The notes: generated by a model from the sequence alone, not told the origin. A DNA stretch of 64,000 bases from Meridianimarinicoccus roseus (GCF_003172915.1 NZ_QGKU01000052.1:1-64000), one strand, 5' to 3'. Counted from the first letter of the stretch, positions 37,847 to 48,016 are shown. Numbers and translations: made by a program.

Positions 37847-38790
37847 CCCGCTGCCGCCGCGCGCTTGGCCTCTATCACCTCCCAGATCCGGGCAGTCACA
37901 TTGGTACCGTCGAACCGCTCCATCTCCTGAAGGCCGGTGGGAGAGGTCACATTGATCTCGGTCAGCCGGTCGCCAATCACGTCGATCCCCACGAAGACCT
38001 GCCCCGCCTCGCGAAGCGTCGGGCCGATGGCGGCACAGATCTCGCGATCGCGATCCGTCAGCACGGCCTTCTCGGGCTTGCCGCCCACATGCATGTTCGA
38101 CCGCGTCTCGCCGGTTTGCGGCACGCGGTTGATGGCGCCTACCGGCTCCCCGTCGACGAGGATCACTCGCTTGTCGCCGTGGCGGATGGCGGGCAGGTAT
38201 TCCTGCGCGATGATCGGCTCGCGGCTCATGGCCGAGAAGGTTTCGTGCAGCGAGCCAAGGTTGCGGTCGTCCGGCCCGAGACGGAACACCCCTGCGCCGC
38301 CATTGCCGTAAAGCGGCTTTACGATGATTTCGCCCCTTTCGGCCTTGAACGCCTTGAGCGCCTCGAGATCGCGGGTGATCAGCGTCGCAGGGATCAGGTC
38401 GGGAAACTTCAGGACCAGCAACTTTTCCGGGAAATTGCGCACCCAGAACGGGTCGTTCACCACCAGCGTGCGCGGATGCACGAGATCCAGAAGATGCGTA
38501 TAGGTGATGTAGCCCATGTCGAAGGGCGGGTCCTGCCGCAGCCAGACCACGTCGAAATCGGACAGGTCCCGGGTTTCCTCGGGTCCGAGCGTGACATGGT
38601 TTCCGATCTCGCGGCGCAAGGTGAAAGGCTGACCCGTCGCCTGCACGCGCCCGTCATGGAACCGCAGCCGGTCGGGAAGGTAGAAGAACAACTCGTGGCC
38701 GCGCGCCTGCGCTTCCTCGGCCAGCCGGAACGTGCTGTCAGCGTTGATGTTGACAGTTTCGATCGGGTCCATCTGGAACGCGACGCGCAT
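37822..38790 (-). CDS. gshB: Glutathione synthetase
   Basis: Second step of glutathione synthesis: joins gamma-glutamylcysteine and glycine with ATP. 322 residues with an ATP-grasp fold. Seen: [20 protein letters not shown] at the start (typical of bacterial GshB), [13 protein letters not shown] as the nucleotide loop, and [17 protein letters not shown] near the end. The ATG at 38790 is preferred over an upstream frame extension because it fits the family start and has GGAAGG ten bases before. It runs in the gshB-yraN-rsmI cluster usual in alphaproteobacteria. Confidence 0.95.
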   Translation of the reverse strand: MRVAFQMDPIETVNINADSTFRLAEEAQARGHELFFYLPDRLRFHDGRVQATGQPFTLRREIGNHVTLGPEETRDLSDFDVVWLRQDPPFDMGYITYTHLLDLVHPRTLVVNDPFWVRNFPEKLLVLKFPDLIPATLITRDLEALKAFKAERGEIIVKPLYGNGGAGVFRLGPDDRNLGSLHETFSAMSREPIIAQEYLPAIRHGDKRVILVDGEPVGAINRVPQTGETRSNMHVGGKPEKAVLTDRDREICAAIGPTLREAGQVFVGIDVIGDRLTEINVTSPTGLQEMERFDGTNVTARIWEVIEAKRAAAAGQANVLSR

Positions 38791-38882
38791 GTGCTGACCT
38801 TCCCTGTGCGATGTCGGCGCCGTGCGGTGCCGGTGTCGTCGCACTGAATGCCGCAATCCGCCGGGCACTGCAACGTGGCGCG

Positions 38883-39245
38883 TCAGGCGAAGGCGTTTTC
38901 CAGAACCTCCACATGGCCGCGATCATCCACAAGCGCGAGATCGAAACGGCAGTCGCGCGGCGCCGTGCCAGGCAGCGTGCCAAGGTATTCCTCGGCCGTC
39001 TGCCACAGCCGGGCCACCTGGTGCGGCCCGAGCCGCGTGGCAGCGGTGGCGAAACTGCCGGATTTCTTGACTTCCACGAAGACGGTCGCGCCTGCCAGTT
39101 CGAAAATCAGGTCGATCTCTCCGGCTTCGCCGCGCCAACGCATTGCCTGCAGGTCGGCCCCGACCCCGGCATAGCGGCGCGCAACAATGTCCTCGGCCGC
39201 AGCGCCGGCAAGATGTGCTGTCCGCCCGCGAACATGCCTAGTCAT
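38883..39245 (-). CDS. yraN: YraN family (UPF0102) nuclease-fold protein
   Basis: A 120-residue protein with a restriction-endonuclease-like core: [10 protein letters not shown] and VFVEVKKSG carry the Asp and Glu-x-Lys of the fold. The biochemical role is unsettled; the gene travels with rsmI. It overlaps the end of rsmI by eight bases. Start is the ATG (MTRHVRG) inside the rsmI tail. Confidence 0.9.
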   Translation of the reverse strand: MTRHVRGRTAHLAGAAAEDIVARRYAGVGADLQAMRWRGEAGEIDLIFELAGATVFVEVKKSGSFATAATRLGPHQVARLWQTAEEYLGTLPGTAPRDCRFDLALVDDRGHVEVLENAFA

Positions 39246-40113
39246 CACCCTTCGCTCCGCCGCGCCCGCGTTCCAGCGCCATCTGGTAAACCTGCTTGCG
39301 CGGCACGCCGAACCGCTGCGCCACGAGCGCGGCGGCATCCTTGACGCTGTGCGCCTCCAGCGCGGTGTCGAGCGCATCGGAGACGCTTTCGGCCGAGATT
39401 TCCTTCGCGGTCGGTGGACCGACCAGCACCACGCACTCGCCCTTGAGCGTGCGCCCCGCCAACGCGACGACAAGGTCGGCCAGCCGCGCGCGCTGCACTT
39501 CTTCGAAACGCTTGGTCAGTTCGCGGCACAGCGCAGCCTCCCGGTCAGGACCCAGACATGCCACGAGATCGGCTAACAAGGCATGAACGCGGCGTGGAGA
39601 TTCGTAGAAAACCAGCGTCGCGGGCGTATCGGCGAAACCGTCGATGAGCGTGCGCCGCGCAGCGGCGCGGGCGGGGGCGAACCCGAGGAATACGAAGCGA
39701 TCCGTGGGCAGCCCGGCCAGCGTCAGCGCCGCGATCACCGCCGAGGGACCGGGCGCCGTGGTCACCGCACCGCCTGCGGCCACGACGGCGCGCGCGAGCG
39801 CGAAGCCGGGATCGGACACCATCGGCGTGCCCGCTTCGGACGCATATGCAACACTGCGCCCTGCGCGCACCTCGGCCGCAATACTGGCCCGCGCACCGGG
39901 ATCGCTGTGATCGTGATAGGCCCACACCGGCCGGTCCCCGAGCGGCACCCCGTGGATCGCCAGCAGCTTCTTGAGGCTGCGCGTGTCCTCTGCCACGAGG
40001 ATCTGCGCCGAGGCCAGCACGTCCAGCGCCCGCAGCGTGATGTCGCGCGCCGTGCCGATGGGTGTCGCAACAAGATAGAGCCCCGGCTGAAGGGGGACGA
40101 TCTGGTGATTCAA
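39238..40113 (-). CDS. rsmI: 16S rRNA (cytidine-1402-2'-O)-methyltransferase
   Basis: Methylates C1402 of 16S rRNA with SAM. 291 residues from a TTG start at 40113 (NHQIVPLQPGLYLVATPIG), chosen because family proteins start shortly before the LYLVATPIGN region and no ATG lies there. The SAM/tetrapyrrole-methylase fold is seen in EDTRSLKKLL, YHDHS, SEAGTPMVSDPG and GPSAVIAALTLAGLPTDRFVF. Divergent from the LpoA-like gene by 134 bases. Confidence 0.92.
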   Translation of the reverse strand: MNHQIVPLQPGLYLVATPIGTARDITLRALDVLASAQILVAEDTRSLKKLLAIHGVPLGDRPVWAYHDHSDPGARASIAAEVRAGRSVAYASEAGTPMVSDPGFALARAVVAAGGAVTTAPGPSAVIAALTLAGLPTDRFVFLGFAPARAAARRTLIDGFADTPATLVFYESPRRVHALLADLVACLGPDREAALCRELTKRFEEVQRARLADLVVALAGRTLKGECVVLVGPPTAKEISAESVSDALDTALEAHSVKDAAALVAQRFGVPRKQVYQMALERGRGGAKGDD

Positions 40114-40247
40114 GGTTGGCCCCGCTTGCAGAGATGCGTAGGGTCTGCGTAGTTGAGCGGGCCACGTCCCGCAAGGCCGCCGCCGGGCACGGCAAGGGCA
40201 GCAACCGCATCCGGCCGGGCGCCGGAAGAGTACGGGAAGGATCGCGC

Positions 40248-41414
40248 ATGGCACGCTTCAAGGGTCAGTTCGGACGCAGGGCCGTCATCAGGTCATTCGG
40301 CGCGCTGGCGCTGGTCGGCGGACTCGCCGCTTGTGACCCGGCCGCGATCGGCGCGATCGGGGGCGGCTCCGGGTCGGTGCAGGTGGCCCTGCTGGTCCCA
40401 ACCGGCGCGGCGGACAGCAACGTGGCGTTTCTCGGGCAGAACCTGACCAATGCAGCCAGGCTCGCGGTGGCCGATCTCGAAGGGGTCGAAGTCGATCTTC
40501 GGGTCTACGACACCGCGGGCAACGCCGAACGCGCGGGCCAGGTCGCCACGCAGGCCATCGCCGAGGGCGCGGACGTGATCGTCGGCCCGCTTTTCGCCGA
40601 GGCCGCCAACGCGGCGGGGCTTGCCGCGGCCGCGAAGGGCATCCCGGTGATGAGCTTTTCGAACAACCCCACTGTGGCGGGCGGAAATGTCTTCGTGATG
40701 GGCCCGACCTTCGACAACACCGCGCGGCGGCTGATCGGCTACGCCCGCGGCCAAGGCAAGTCCAGCGTTCTGGTGATGTATGGCGAGACCGAGGCAGAGC
40801 GCCTTGGCCGGGACGCAGCGATGCGGGCGGCACAGGATTTCGGCATGTCCGTGGTCGGCACGTCGGGTTTCGCGATGTCGCAGGAAGGTGTTGTCGCTGC
40901 GGTGCCCGGCGTGGTGCAACAGGCCAAGTCCACCGGCGCGGACGTGCTTTTCCTGACCTCGAACACCGATACGGCTCTGCCGATCGTCACGCAACTTCTG
41001 CCCGAAAACGGGCTGCCACCGGAAGAAATCCAGTATGTCGGGCTGACGCGCTGGGACGTGCCCGCCTCCGCGCTGTCGTTGCCTGGGGTACAGGGCGGCT
41101 GGTTCGCGCTGCCCGACACCGCCGCGGTGAACAGCTTCGGCAGTCGCTATACCGCGGCCTATGGACAGGCACCGCACAGCATCGCCGGGCTAGGTTACGA
41201 CGGAATCGCGGCGGTCGGCGCGCTTGTCGGGTCGGGCCAGCGCGTCACCCCGCAAACCCTGACGCAAGGGCGCGGCTTCGCCGGTGCCAGCGGCGCGTTC
41301 CGCTTCCTGCAGAACGGCAGCAACCAGAGGGCGCTGTCGGTCGCCACGGTGCAGGACAAAGCGCTGCGCATCGTCGATCCCGCGCCGTCCAACTTCGCGA
41401 GCGCGGGCCTCTGA
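40248..41414 (+). CDS. LpoA-like penicillin-binding-protein activator lipoprotein
   Basis: 388 residues. A lipoprotein signal ends with LVGGLAAC (cysteine about residue 29). The mature part is a periplasmic-binding-protein fold (VALLVPTGAADSN, AIAEGADVIVGPLF, VMSFSNNPTVAGG). Proteins of this type beside rsmI/yraN are annotated as activators of class A penicillin-binding proteins, by analogy with LpoA; ligand-free branched-chain-like binding proteins look similar. GGGAAGGA precedes the ATG. Confidence 0.85.
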   Translation: MARFKGQFGRRAVIRSFGALALVGGLAACDPAAIGAIGGGSGSVQVALLVPTGAADSNVAFLGQNLTNAARLAVADLEGVEVDLRVYDTAGNAERAGQVATQAIAEGADVIVGPLFAEAANAAGLAAAAKGIPVMSFSNNPTVAGGNVFVMGPTFDNTARRLIGYARGQGKSSVLVMYGETEAERLGRDAAMRAAQDFGMSVVGTSGFAMSQEGVVAAVPGVVQQAKSTGADVLFLTSNTDTALPIVTQLLPENGLPPEEIQYVGLTRWDVPASALSLPGVQGGWFALPDTAAVNSFGSRYTAAYGQAPHSIAGLGYDGIAAVGALVGSGQRVTPQTLTQGRGFAGASGAFRFLQNGSNQRALSVATVQDKALRIVDPAPSNFASAGL

Positions 41415-41442
41415 ACCGCCTCCCGCAGGAGAACCAACGCGC

Positions 41443-44241
41443 TTGACCGACATCACCCTGTCCGAACGGCCCGACCCCGCAGCCAACGCATTGCCGGACG
41501 ACCTGATCCGCCCCCCCACAGAGATCTTCGACATGGCCGCGGCCCTGGCGGCACTGGATGCTGCCTCGGCACAGGCGGCGGACCCCAAGGCGGTCCGCGC
41601 CGCCACCGTGGAACGGCTCGCGGCGCTGCGCAAGGCGGGCATGGGCGCCATCGCCCGCGGCATCGCCGAACGTCCGCTGGAAGCCCGGCCCGCGGTACGG
41701 TCGTATGCCTGGCTGACGGACTGTCTTGTGCGGGCCTGCTTCCATGTCGCGATCAGGCACCTGCACCCGGCCCGGTCCGCCGATACCGAGGACCAGATCT
41801 CGGTCGTGGCGGTCGGCGGCTACGGCCGGGCGGAGATGTCCCCCTGCTCGGACGTGGACCTGCTGTTTCTGACGCCTTGGAAGATCACGCCCTGGGCCGA
41901 AAGCGTGATCGAGTCGATGCTCTACATGCTGTGGGACCTCCGACTGAAGGTCGGCCATGCCAGCCGTACCGTGGCCGACTGCCTGCGCCAGGCCCGCGAC
42001 GACTACACCATCCGCACCGCGCTGCTGGAGCTGCGTCATCTCGACGGCAATGTCGCGTTGGCCAACGAACTGAAGGCGCGGCTGCGCGACGACCTGTTCC
42101 GCACCTCGGCGTCCGATTTCATCGAGGCCAAGCTGGAGGAACGCACCAGCCGCCACAAGAAGCAGGGTGGTCAGCGTTACGTGGTCGAACCCAACGTGAA
42201 AGAGGGCAAGGGCGGCCTGCGTGACCTTCAGACCCTGTTCTGGATCGCCAAGTACGTGCACACCGTCGACGAACCGCGCGAACTTGTGAAGCTTGGCGTC
42301 TTCACGGCCGATGAATACCGCTACTTCGACAAGGCGCAGAATTTCCTGTGGGCGGTGCGCAACCAGCTGCACCTCGTTACCGGACGGGCGATGGACCAGC
42401 TGACCTTCGATCTGCAGGTCGAGGTCGCCGACAAGTTGGGCTATGTCGACCGGGCCGGGCGCCGCGCGGTCGAACATTTCATGCAGGACTATTTTCGCCA
42501 CGCCACCAGAGTGGGCGATCTGACCCGCGTATTCCTGACCGCGATGGAAGCCAACCACATCAAGCGGATGCCCAGCCTCCGGGGCTTCTTCACGCGGCGG
42601 CGCAAGGTCAAACCCGGCTTCCGCGTGGTGCAGAACCGCCTGTCGGTGGAGGACGAGGCGGCCTTTCTGTCCGACAAGCTGAACTTCCTGCGCCTGTTCG
42701 ACGAGGCGTTGCGCACCGGCTACCCGCTGCACCCGGACGCGACGCGCATGGTCGTGGCGAACCTTTCGCTGATCGACGATACGATGCGCCGCGACCCAGA
42801 AGCGAACCGGATCTTCCTCGGGCTGTTGCTGAAGCGCGGCGAGCCGTCGCGCGCCCTGCACCGGATGAAGGAAACCGGCGTGCTCGGTGCCTTCCTGCCC
42901 GAGTTCCAGCCGATCGTGGCGATGATGCAGTTCAACATGTACCACCACTACACGGTGGACGAGCACACCATCATATGCATCAACGTGCTGGAACGGATCG
43001 AACGGGGCGAGCTGGCGGACGAGCTGCCGATGTCCACACGCATCCTGAAAGAAGGGGTGAACCGGCGCGTTCTCTACCTCGCACTGCTTTTGCATGACAT
43101 CGGCAAGGGCCGCCCCGAGGACCACTCGGTTCTGGGTGCGCGCATTGCGCGCCGCATAGCGCCGCGGCTCGGCCTGAAGCCGCAGGAATGTGCCACGGTG
43201 GAATGGCTGGTGCGCTATCACCTTCTGATGTCGGACATGGCACAGAAACGCGACATCGCCGATCCACGCACGGTGCGCGATTTCGCCAAGGCGGTGAAGA
43301 CGCAGAAGCGGCTGGACCTGCTGCTGGTGCTGACGTCCTGCGACATCATGGGCGTGGGACCGGGCGTCTGGAACAACTGGAAAGCGATGCTGTTGCGCAA
43401 CCTTTACCGCCAGACGAGCGAGGCGCTGTCGAGCGGACTTGAGGACGTGAACCGAGAGGCCCGAGAGAGCGAGGCCAAGCGCGCGCTGCGAGAGGCTTTG
43501 GGCGACTGGGACAAGGGTCTCGTGCGGCACGAACTGTCGCGCCATTACGGCCCCTACTGGCAGGGATTGCAGACCGAAACGCAGGTCGTGTTCGCTCGGA
43601 TGCTCGACGGGCTGGAGGACGACGAGATCCGCGTCGACCTGAAAGAGGACACGGACCGCGACGCGACGCGCGTGTGCTTCGTGATGGCGGACCATCCCGG
43701 CATATTCGCGCGGCTGGCGGGCTCGCTCGCGCTGGTCGGAGCCAACGTGGTGGACGCGCGCACCTATACCTCGAAGGACGGCTATGCCACCGCGGTATTC
43801 TGGGTGCAGGACGCGGACGGCGCACCCTATGACACGCACCGGATGGACCGTCTGAAGGCGATGATCCGCAAGACCCTGCACGGCGAAGTGGTGACCGGCG
43901 ACGCGATGGTGCAGCGCGACAAGATCAAGAAGCGCGAACGCGCCTTCCGACACCCCACGACCATCGATTTCGACAACGAGGGGTCGGACATCTACACCAT
44001 CATTGAAGTGGACACGCGCGACAGGACCGGCCTGCTCTACGATCTGGCGCGCACTCTGGCGGCGAACAACATCTACATTTCGTCGGCGCAGATCGCCACC
44101 TATGGCGCTCAGGCAGTGGACACGTTCTATGTCAAGGACATGTTCGGCCTGAAGATCATGGGCAAGGGCAAACTCGAATCGCTGGAACGCAAGCTGAAGG
44201 ACGCGATCGAACGCGGCGCGACCAAGGCTGCCGCCGAATGA
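41443..44241 (+). CDS. glnD: Bifunctional [protein-PII] uridylyltransferase / uridylyl-removing enzyme
   Basis: Senses glutamine and modifies PII, controlling nitrogen assimilation. 932 residues from a TTG start with AGGAG about 11 bases upstream; no ATG is near. Domains in order: nucleotidyltransferase (GGYGRAEMSPCSDVDLLFL near 125), GlnD helical region, HD phosphohydrolase (LLLHDIGKGRPEDH near 550), and two C-terminal ACT domains (CFVMADHPGIFARLAG, IIEVDTRDRTGLLYDLA) for glutamine binding. Ends in an ATGA overlap with murJ, the usual order in Rhodobacteraceae. Confidence 0.95.
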   Translation: MTDITLSERPDPAANALPDDLIRPPTEIFDMAAALAALDAASAQAADPKAVRAATVERLAALRKAGMGAIARGIAERPLEARPAVRSYAWLTDCLVRACFHVAIRHLHPARSADTEDQISVVAVGGYGRAEMSPCSDVDLLFLTPWKITPWAESVIESMLYMLWDLRLKVGHASRTVADCLRQARDDYTIRTALLELRHLDGNVALANELKARLRDDLFRTSASDFIEAKLEERTSRHKKQGGQRYVVEPNVKEGKGGLRDLQTLFWIAKYVHTVDEPRELVKLGVFTADEYRYFDKAQNFLWAVRNQLHLVTGRAMDQLTFDLQVEVADKLGYVDRAGRRAVEHFMQDYFRHATRVGDLTRVFLTAMEANHIKRMPSLRGFFTRRRKVKPGFRVVQNRLSVEDEAAFLSDKLNFLRLFDEALRTGYPLHPDATRMVVANLSLIDDTMRRDPEANRIFLGLLLKRGEPSRALHRMKETGVLGAFLPEFQPIVAMMQFNMYHHYTVDEHTIICINVLERIERGELADELPMSTRILKEGVNRRVLYLALLLHDIGKGRPEDHSVLGARIARRIAPRLGLKPQECATVEWLVRYHLLMSDMAQKRDIADPRTVRDFAKAVKTQKRLDLLLVLTSCDIMGVGPGVWNNWKAMLLRNLYRQTSEALSSGLEDVNREARESEAKRALREALGDWDKGLVRHELSRHYGPYWQGLQTETQVVFARMLDGLEDDEIRVDLKEDTDRDATRVCFVMADHPGIFARLAGSLALVGANVVDARTYTSKDGYATAVFWVQDADGAPYDTHRMDRLKAMIRKTLHGEVVTGDAMVQRDKIKKRERAFRHPTTIDFDNEGSDIYTIIEVDTRDRTGLLYDLARTLAANNIYISSAQIATYGAQAVDTFYVKDMFGLKIMGKGKLESLERKLKDAIERGATKAAAE

Positions 44242-45803
44242 AGCCCATCCGGCTGCTGTCGGGCCTTCTGACCGTGGGCGGCTGGACCATGGCCAGCCGC
44301 GTGCTGGGGTTCGTGCGCGACGCGATGATCGTCGCATTGCTGGGCACCGGCCCGGCTTATTCCGCGTTCATCGTCGCCTTCTCGCTGCCCAACATGTTCC
44401 GCCGCTTCTTCGCGGAAGGCGCCTTCAACATGGCCTTCGTGCCGCTGTTCTCGAGGCGGCTGGAAACCGACGAGCGGCCCCACGCCTTCGCCCAGGAGGT
44501 GTTCTCCGCGCTGATGTGGCTGCTGATCGCCTTCACGCTGCTGGGCCAGCTTGGGATGCCGCTGCTGGTCCTTGCGATGGCAAGCGGCTTTGTCGGCGGG
44601 CCGGAGTTCGATCTCGCGGTCGATTTCGGGCGGATCACCTTCCCCTATATCCTGATCATCTCGCTGGCCGCGATGCTGTCGGGACTGCTGAACGCGACCG
44701 GGCGCTTCGCGGTCGCCGCCGCGGCGCCGCTGCTGCTGAACGTGATTTTCATCGCCTTCATGTGGGCCGCTCATGTGACCGGAAGCGACATCGCGCGCGC
44801 GTTGATCTGGGCGGTGCCCGCGTCGGGGCTCGCGCAGTTCGTGCTGCTGTGGACCGCCGCGGCGAAGGCGGGTTTTCGGCTCGTGCCGACCCTTCCGAAG
44901 CTCACGCCCGAGATCCGGACCCTGGCGGTAATCGCCGCGCCGGCCGCGCTGGCGTCTGGCGTGGTGCAGGTAAACCTGCTGGTTGGACGGCAGGTGGCCA
45001 GCTATTTCGATCGCGCGATCGACTGGATGTACACCGCCGACCGGCTTTACCAGTTGCCGCTGGGAGTGGTCGGCATCGCGGTCGGGATCGTGCTTCTGCC
45101 CGACCTGTCCCGACGGCTGGCCGCCGGGGACGATGCCGGCGGTCGCGCGGCGCTCAGCCGCGCGGGAGAGATCTCGCTCGCGCTGACGCTGCCCGCCGCC
45201 GTGGCGCTGTGCGTGATCCCCGAAGCGCTGGTGTCGGTGCTGTTCGAACGCGGCAGGTTCACCCCCGCCGACACCGCAGGGACCGCGCTGGCGGTGGCGA
45301 TCTACGGCGCGGGACTGCCAGCTTTCGTGCTTCAGAAGGTGCTCCAACCGCTCTATTTCGCGCGGTCCGACACGCGCAGCCCGTTCCGGTTCGCGCTGTG
45401 GGCGATGGTGCTGAACGCGGCCTGCGCGATCGGGATGGCGCCGGTTCTCGGCTGGCCCGCCGCGGCACTGGCCACGACGCTGGCGGGCTGGGCGATGGTC
45501 GGGCTGCTGTGGCGCGGCGCCCGCCCGATGGGCGACGTCGCCCGCTTCGATGCGCGCTTCCGGCGCCGGGTGCCGCGGCTGGCGGCGTCGGCGGCGCTGA
45601 TGGGCGCTGCGATCTGGGCCGGGGCGGCGGTGCTCAATGGCGCGCTGCACACGCCGGGCCTACGCTATGGCGCGCTGGCGCTTCTGGTGGGGGGCGGCGG
45701 CACGGTCTATTTCGCCGCCGCGCATCTTCTTGGCGGTCTGCCACTGACGGACTTGAAAGCGGCGTTCCGGCGGCCCCGCGGCGATCGCGGTACCGCCGGA
45801 TAG
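44238..45803 (+). CDS. murJ: Lipid II flippase
   Basis: Flips lipid II across the inner membrane for peptidoglycan synthesis. 521 residues with about 14 hydrophobic segments. The N-terminal signature GWTMASRVLGFVRDAMIVALLG and FRRFFAEGAFNMAFVPL are diagnostic of MurJ/MviN; arginines in these segments line the substrate cavity in known structures. ATGA overlap with glnD. Confidence 0.96.
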   Translation: MKPIRLLSGLLTVGGWTMASRVLGFVRDAMIVALLGTGPAYSAFIVAFSLPNMFRRFFAEGAFNMAFVPLFSRRLETDERPHAFAQEVFSALMWLLIAFTLLGQLGMPLLVLAMASGFVGGPEFDLAVDFGRITFPYILIISLAAMLSGLLNATGRFAVAAAAPLLLNVIFIAFMWAAHVTGSDIARALIWAVPASGLAQFVLLWTAAAKAGFRLVPTLPKLTPEIRTLAVIAAPAALASGVVQVNLLVGRQVASYFDRAIDWMYTADRLYQLPLGVVGIAVGIVLLPDLSRRLAAGDDAGGRAALSRAGEISLALTLPAAVALCVIPEALVSVLFERGRFTPADTAGTALAVAIYGAGLPAFVLQKVLQPLYFARSDTRSPFRFALWAMVLNAACAIGMAPVLGWPAAALATTLAGWAMVGLLWRGARPMGDVARFDARFRRRVPRLAASAALMGAAIWAGAAVLNGALHTPGLRYGALALLVGGGGTVYFAAAHLLGGLPLTDLKAAFRRPRGDRGTAG

Positions 45804-45813
45804 ACCATCCGCT

Positions 45814-45839
45814 GCGTCACCGCCCCTTTTTGGTGACGC
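45814..45839. terminator. Stem-loop between convergent murJ and the small basic gene
   Basis: GCGTCACC (45814-45821) and GGTGACGC (45832-45839) form an 8-bp stem around CGCCCCTTTT. It overlaps the stop codon of the small gene on the minus strand and lies 11 bases after murJ. A terminator for murJ is plausible although T's lie in the loop, not after the stem. Confidence 0.4.
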
Positions 45840-45954
45840 CGGGCCCGGTCGGGATCTTGCCCACGACGCCCGGCGGAACCGCCGACGGCTTCGCCTTGAC
45901 CTGTTTCGGTTTCTTCGCTTCGCGGTTGCCGCGCTGCTTGTCGCCCTTGCTCAT
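45817..45954 (-). CDS. Small basic protein of 45 residues, unknown
   Basis: MSKGDKQRGNREAKKPKQ and then a Pro/Gly-rich tail ending in TKKGR. Lysine and arginine make up about a third of the residues, with no hydrophobic core, so it is probably disordered and perhaps nucleic-acid binding. GGAAGG lies seven bases before the ATG. I have seen similar short MSKG...NREAKKPK proteins in alphaproteobacteria, so I think it is real, but no function is known to me. Confidence 0.65.
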   Translation of the reverse strand: MSKGDKQRGNREAKKPKQVKAKPSAVPPGVVGKIPTGPGVTKKGR

Positions 45955-46163
45955 TTCGATGCCTTCCAGACAAAGAGCCCCCGCGCGGCTCATGCCGAAC
46001 GGGCCGGGAGTGGTGCCCTGCCCCTGCGGGACGGCACGCGGTGCGCGCGGTGCGCACCTGCGTCGGCCCCAAGGGTGCGCCGGGCACGCCGGGCGGGCGC
46101 GACTCGCGCCTTCCGGCCAATCAGCGTTGCGCGCCTTTCGCGTGCGCCGCAAGAGCAATCGCG

Positions 46164-46865
46164 TCAGCGGCGGCGGATCGCATCGCGCAGCCGCGCCCAG
46201 CCGCCCGGCACCAGCACGAAGCAAAGTGCGAAGCCGACCGCGAAGCCAGCCAGATCGGCCAGCCAGTCGTTGCGCGACCCGAACAGAAGCCCGAACAGAA
46301 GCTGTATACCGAGCAGCAGCCCGATCAGCCGGAACGCCATAACCTGGCTTTGCTGCAGCAGCCTCGCCTGCACCCACATCAGGAAGGTATAGCCGCCGAT
46401 CAGCCCGTAGACGCCTGGATACCCGCCCACGAGCGGGAACGGATCGGTCAGCAAAAGACCATACACCAGCGCGCCCCCGATCGACGCACCGAAGAAGATC
46501 ACGAGCACCGAAAGCTCGCCCAGAGCCTCGCCCACCATCTTGCCCATCGCCAGCACGAAAACGACAACGAAGAGCGCGTGGGTGAAGCTGAAATGCAGTA
46601 GCGGGTAGGTGACGAAGCGCACCAGCAGGTCTGGCGGGAAGCGGCTGTTCGCCAGCATCCATTGCAGCGCCTCGCCAAAAAAGCCGTAGTCGCGGATCGC
46701 ACTGGCCCGCATCCCGACCCCGGTTGCGCCGCCGATGATGCCGCGGTCGGCAAGCCCGAACAGGATTTCGATCCCGACGATGATGACGGCCAGCGCCACA
46801 ACCGATTTCGGAAGCGGGTTGACCGGGCCCTGCGGGATCGGCCGGGCGGGCTGTGGTGTGGGCAT
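46164..46865 (-). CDS. Rhomboid-fold membrane protein lacking catalytic residues
   Basis: 233 residues with six or seven hydrophobic segments arranged as in rhomboid intramembrane proteases (YPLLHFSFTHALF loop and helix 2, and the YGLIGGY helix 4). The catalytic serine motif GASG-A-VYG is replaced by GGYPGVYG (about 147-154), so Ser becomes Tyr. The helix 6 histidine motif AHLGGF is replaced by ADLAGF (near 205). It should be proteolytically inactive, a pseudorhomboid. The ATG at 46865 follows GGGGAA. Divergent from trpS. Confidence 0.8.
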   Translation of the reverse strand: MPTPQPARPIPQGPVNPLPKSVVALAVIIVGIEILFGLADRGIIGGATGVGMRASAIRDYGFFGEALQWMLANSRFPPDLLVRFVTYPLLHFSFTHALFVVVFVLAMGKMVGEALGELSVLVIFFGASIGGALVYGLLLTDPFPLVGGYPGVYGLIGGYTFLMWVQARLLQQSQVMAFRLIGLLLGIQLLFGLLFGSRNDWLADLAGFAVGFALCFVLVPGGWARLRDAIRRR

Positions 46866-46940
46866 GTCATTCCCCTGATTGACGGCACGCAGGCCCCCCG
46901 ATAAGCGAACCGGGCCAGAACTTCCAGACGGAGACACGCC

Positions 46941-47993
46941 ATGACGGATGCGGTCCAAACGCCTCCCGTGACAGATGATGCCAACGCCGCCTTCACCCCG
47001 CGGGTCTTTTCCGGCATTCAGCCGACCAATCATCTGCAACTCGGCAACTACCTTGGCGCGGTCAAGCGCTTCGTCGACATGCAGAACAGCGGGATCGAGA
47101 CGCTCTATTGCATTGTCGACCTGCACGCGATCACCGTCTGGCAGGACCCGGCCGACCTGACGCGCGCCACGCGCGAGCTTGCGGCGGGTTACCTGGCCTC
47201 GGGACTCGATCCGGCGAAGTCGATCCTGTTCAACCAGGCGCGCGTGCCCGAGCACGTGCAGTTGGCTTGGGTGTTCAACTGCGTGGCGCGGATGGGCTGG
47301 CTCAACCGGATGACCCAGTTCAAGGACAAGGCCGGCAAGAACCGCGAAGCGGCGAGCGTGGGCCTATTCACCTATCCCAGCCTCATGGCCGCCGACATCC
47401 TTGCCTACCACGCAACGAAGGTGCCCGTCGGCGAAGACCAGAAGCAGCATCTGGAACTGACCCGCGACATCGCCATCAAGTTCAACAACGACTACGGCGT
47501 GGATTTCTTCCCGGTGACCGAACCGGTGATCGAGGGCGTCGCGACGCGGGTCATGAGCCTGCGGGACGGCAGCAAGAAGATGAGCAAATCGGACCCGTCC
47601 GACATGAGCCGGATCAACCTGACCGACGATGCCGACACGATCGCGAAGAAGTTCCGCAAGGCCAAGACCGATCCCGAACCGCTGCCCGAAACGCTCGACG
47701 GGCTGGCGGACCGGCCCGAGGCGCGCAACCTTGTCAACATCTATGCCGCGCTTGGCGACAGCACCGCCGACGCGGTCATCGCCGAATTCGGCGGGCGCAG
47801 CTTTTCCGACTTCAAGCCGCGGCTGGCCGATCTCGCCGTCGAGAAGCTGTCGCCGCTGTCTTCCGAGATGAGCCGCCTGATGCAGGATCCGGCCGAGATC
47901 GACCGTGTTCTGGAAGGCGGCGCCGAGCGCGCTCGCGCCATCGCCGCGCCGATCCTGAAACGCACCTACGAGATCGTGGGAATGGTCACCTGA
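46941..47993 (+). CDS. trpS: Tryptophanyl-tRNA synthetase
   Basis: Charges tRNA-Trp. 350 residues, class I fold. HIGH equivalent [11 protein letters not shown] near residue 28, [10 protein letters not shown] near 213 (the ATP-binding loop), [10 protein letters not shown] and the [13 protein letters not shown] substrate region. GGAGACACGCC precedes the ATG. Its N-terminus has about 15 extra polar residues before RVFSGIQPT. Confidence 0.97.
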   Translation: MTDAVQTPPVTDDANAAFTPRVFSGIQPTNHLQLGNYLGAVKRFVDMQNSGIETLYCIVDLHAITVWQDPADLTRATRELAAGYLASGLDPAKSILFNQARVPEHVQLAWVFNCVARMGWLNRMTQFKDKAGKNREAASVGLFTYPSLMAADILAYHATKVPVGEDQKQHLELTRDIAIKFNNDYGVDFFPVTEPVIEGVATRVMSLRDGSKKMSKSDPSDMSRINLTDDADTIAKKFRKAKTDPEPLPETLDGLADRPEARNLVNIYAALGDSTADAVIAEFGGRSFSDFKPRLADLAVEKLSPLSSEMSRLMQDPAEIDRVLEGGAERARAIAAPILKRTYEIVGMVT

Positions 47994-48004
47994 CGCCCTG
48001 CGCG

Positions 48005-48016
48005 CCTGTGCACAGG
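48005..48016. repeat. Perfect 12-base palindrome with a related half-site
   Basis: CCTGTGCACAGG at 48005-48016, followed by a partial copy (ACCTGTGTGCA) at about 48033-48043. It lies 11 bases after trpS and 76 bases before the VOC gene. It could be an operator for the downstream gene. No regulator is known from this sequence alone. Confidence 0.4.

Noticed and set aside
41245-44337. Open frame of 1030 codons opposite glnD
   Set aside because: Shadow; glnD has all its domains.
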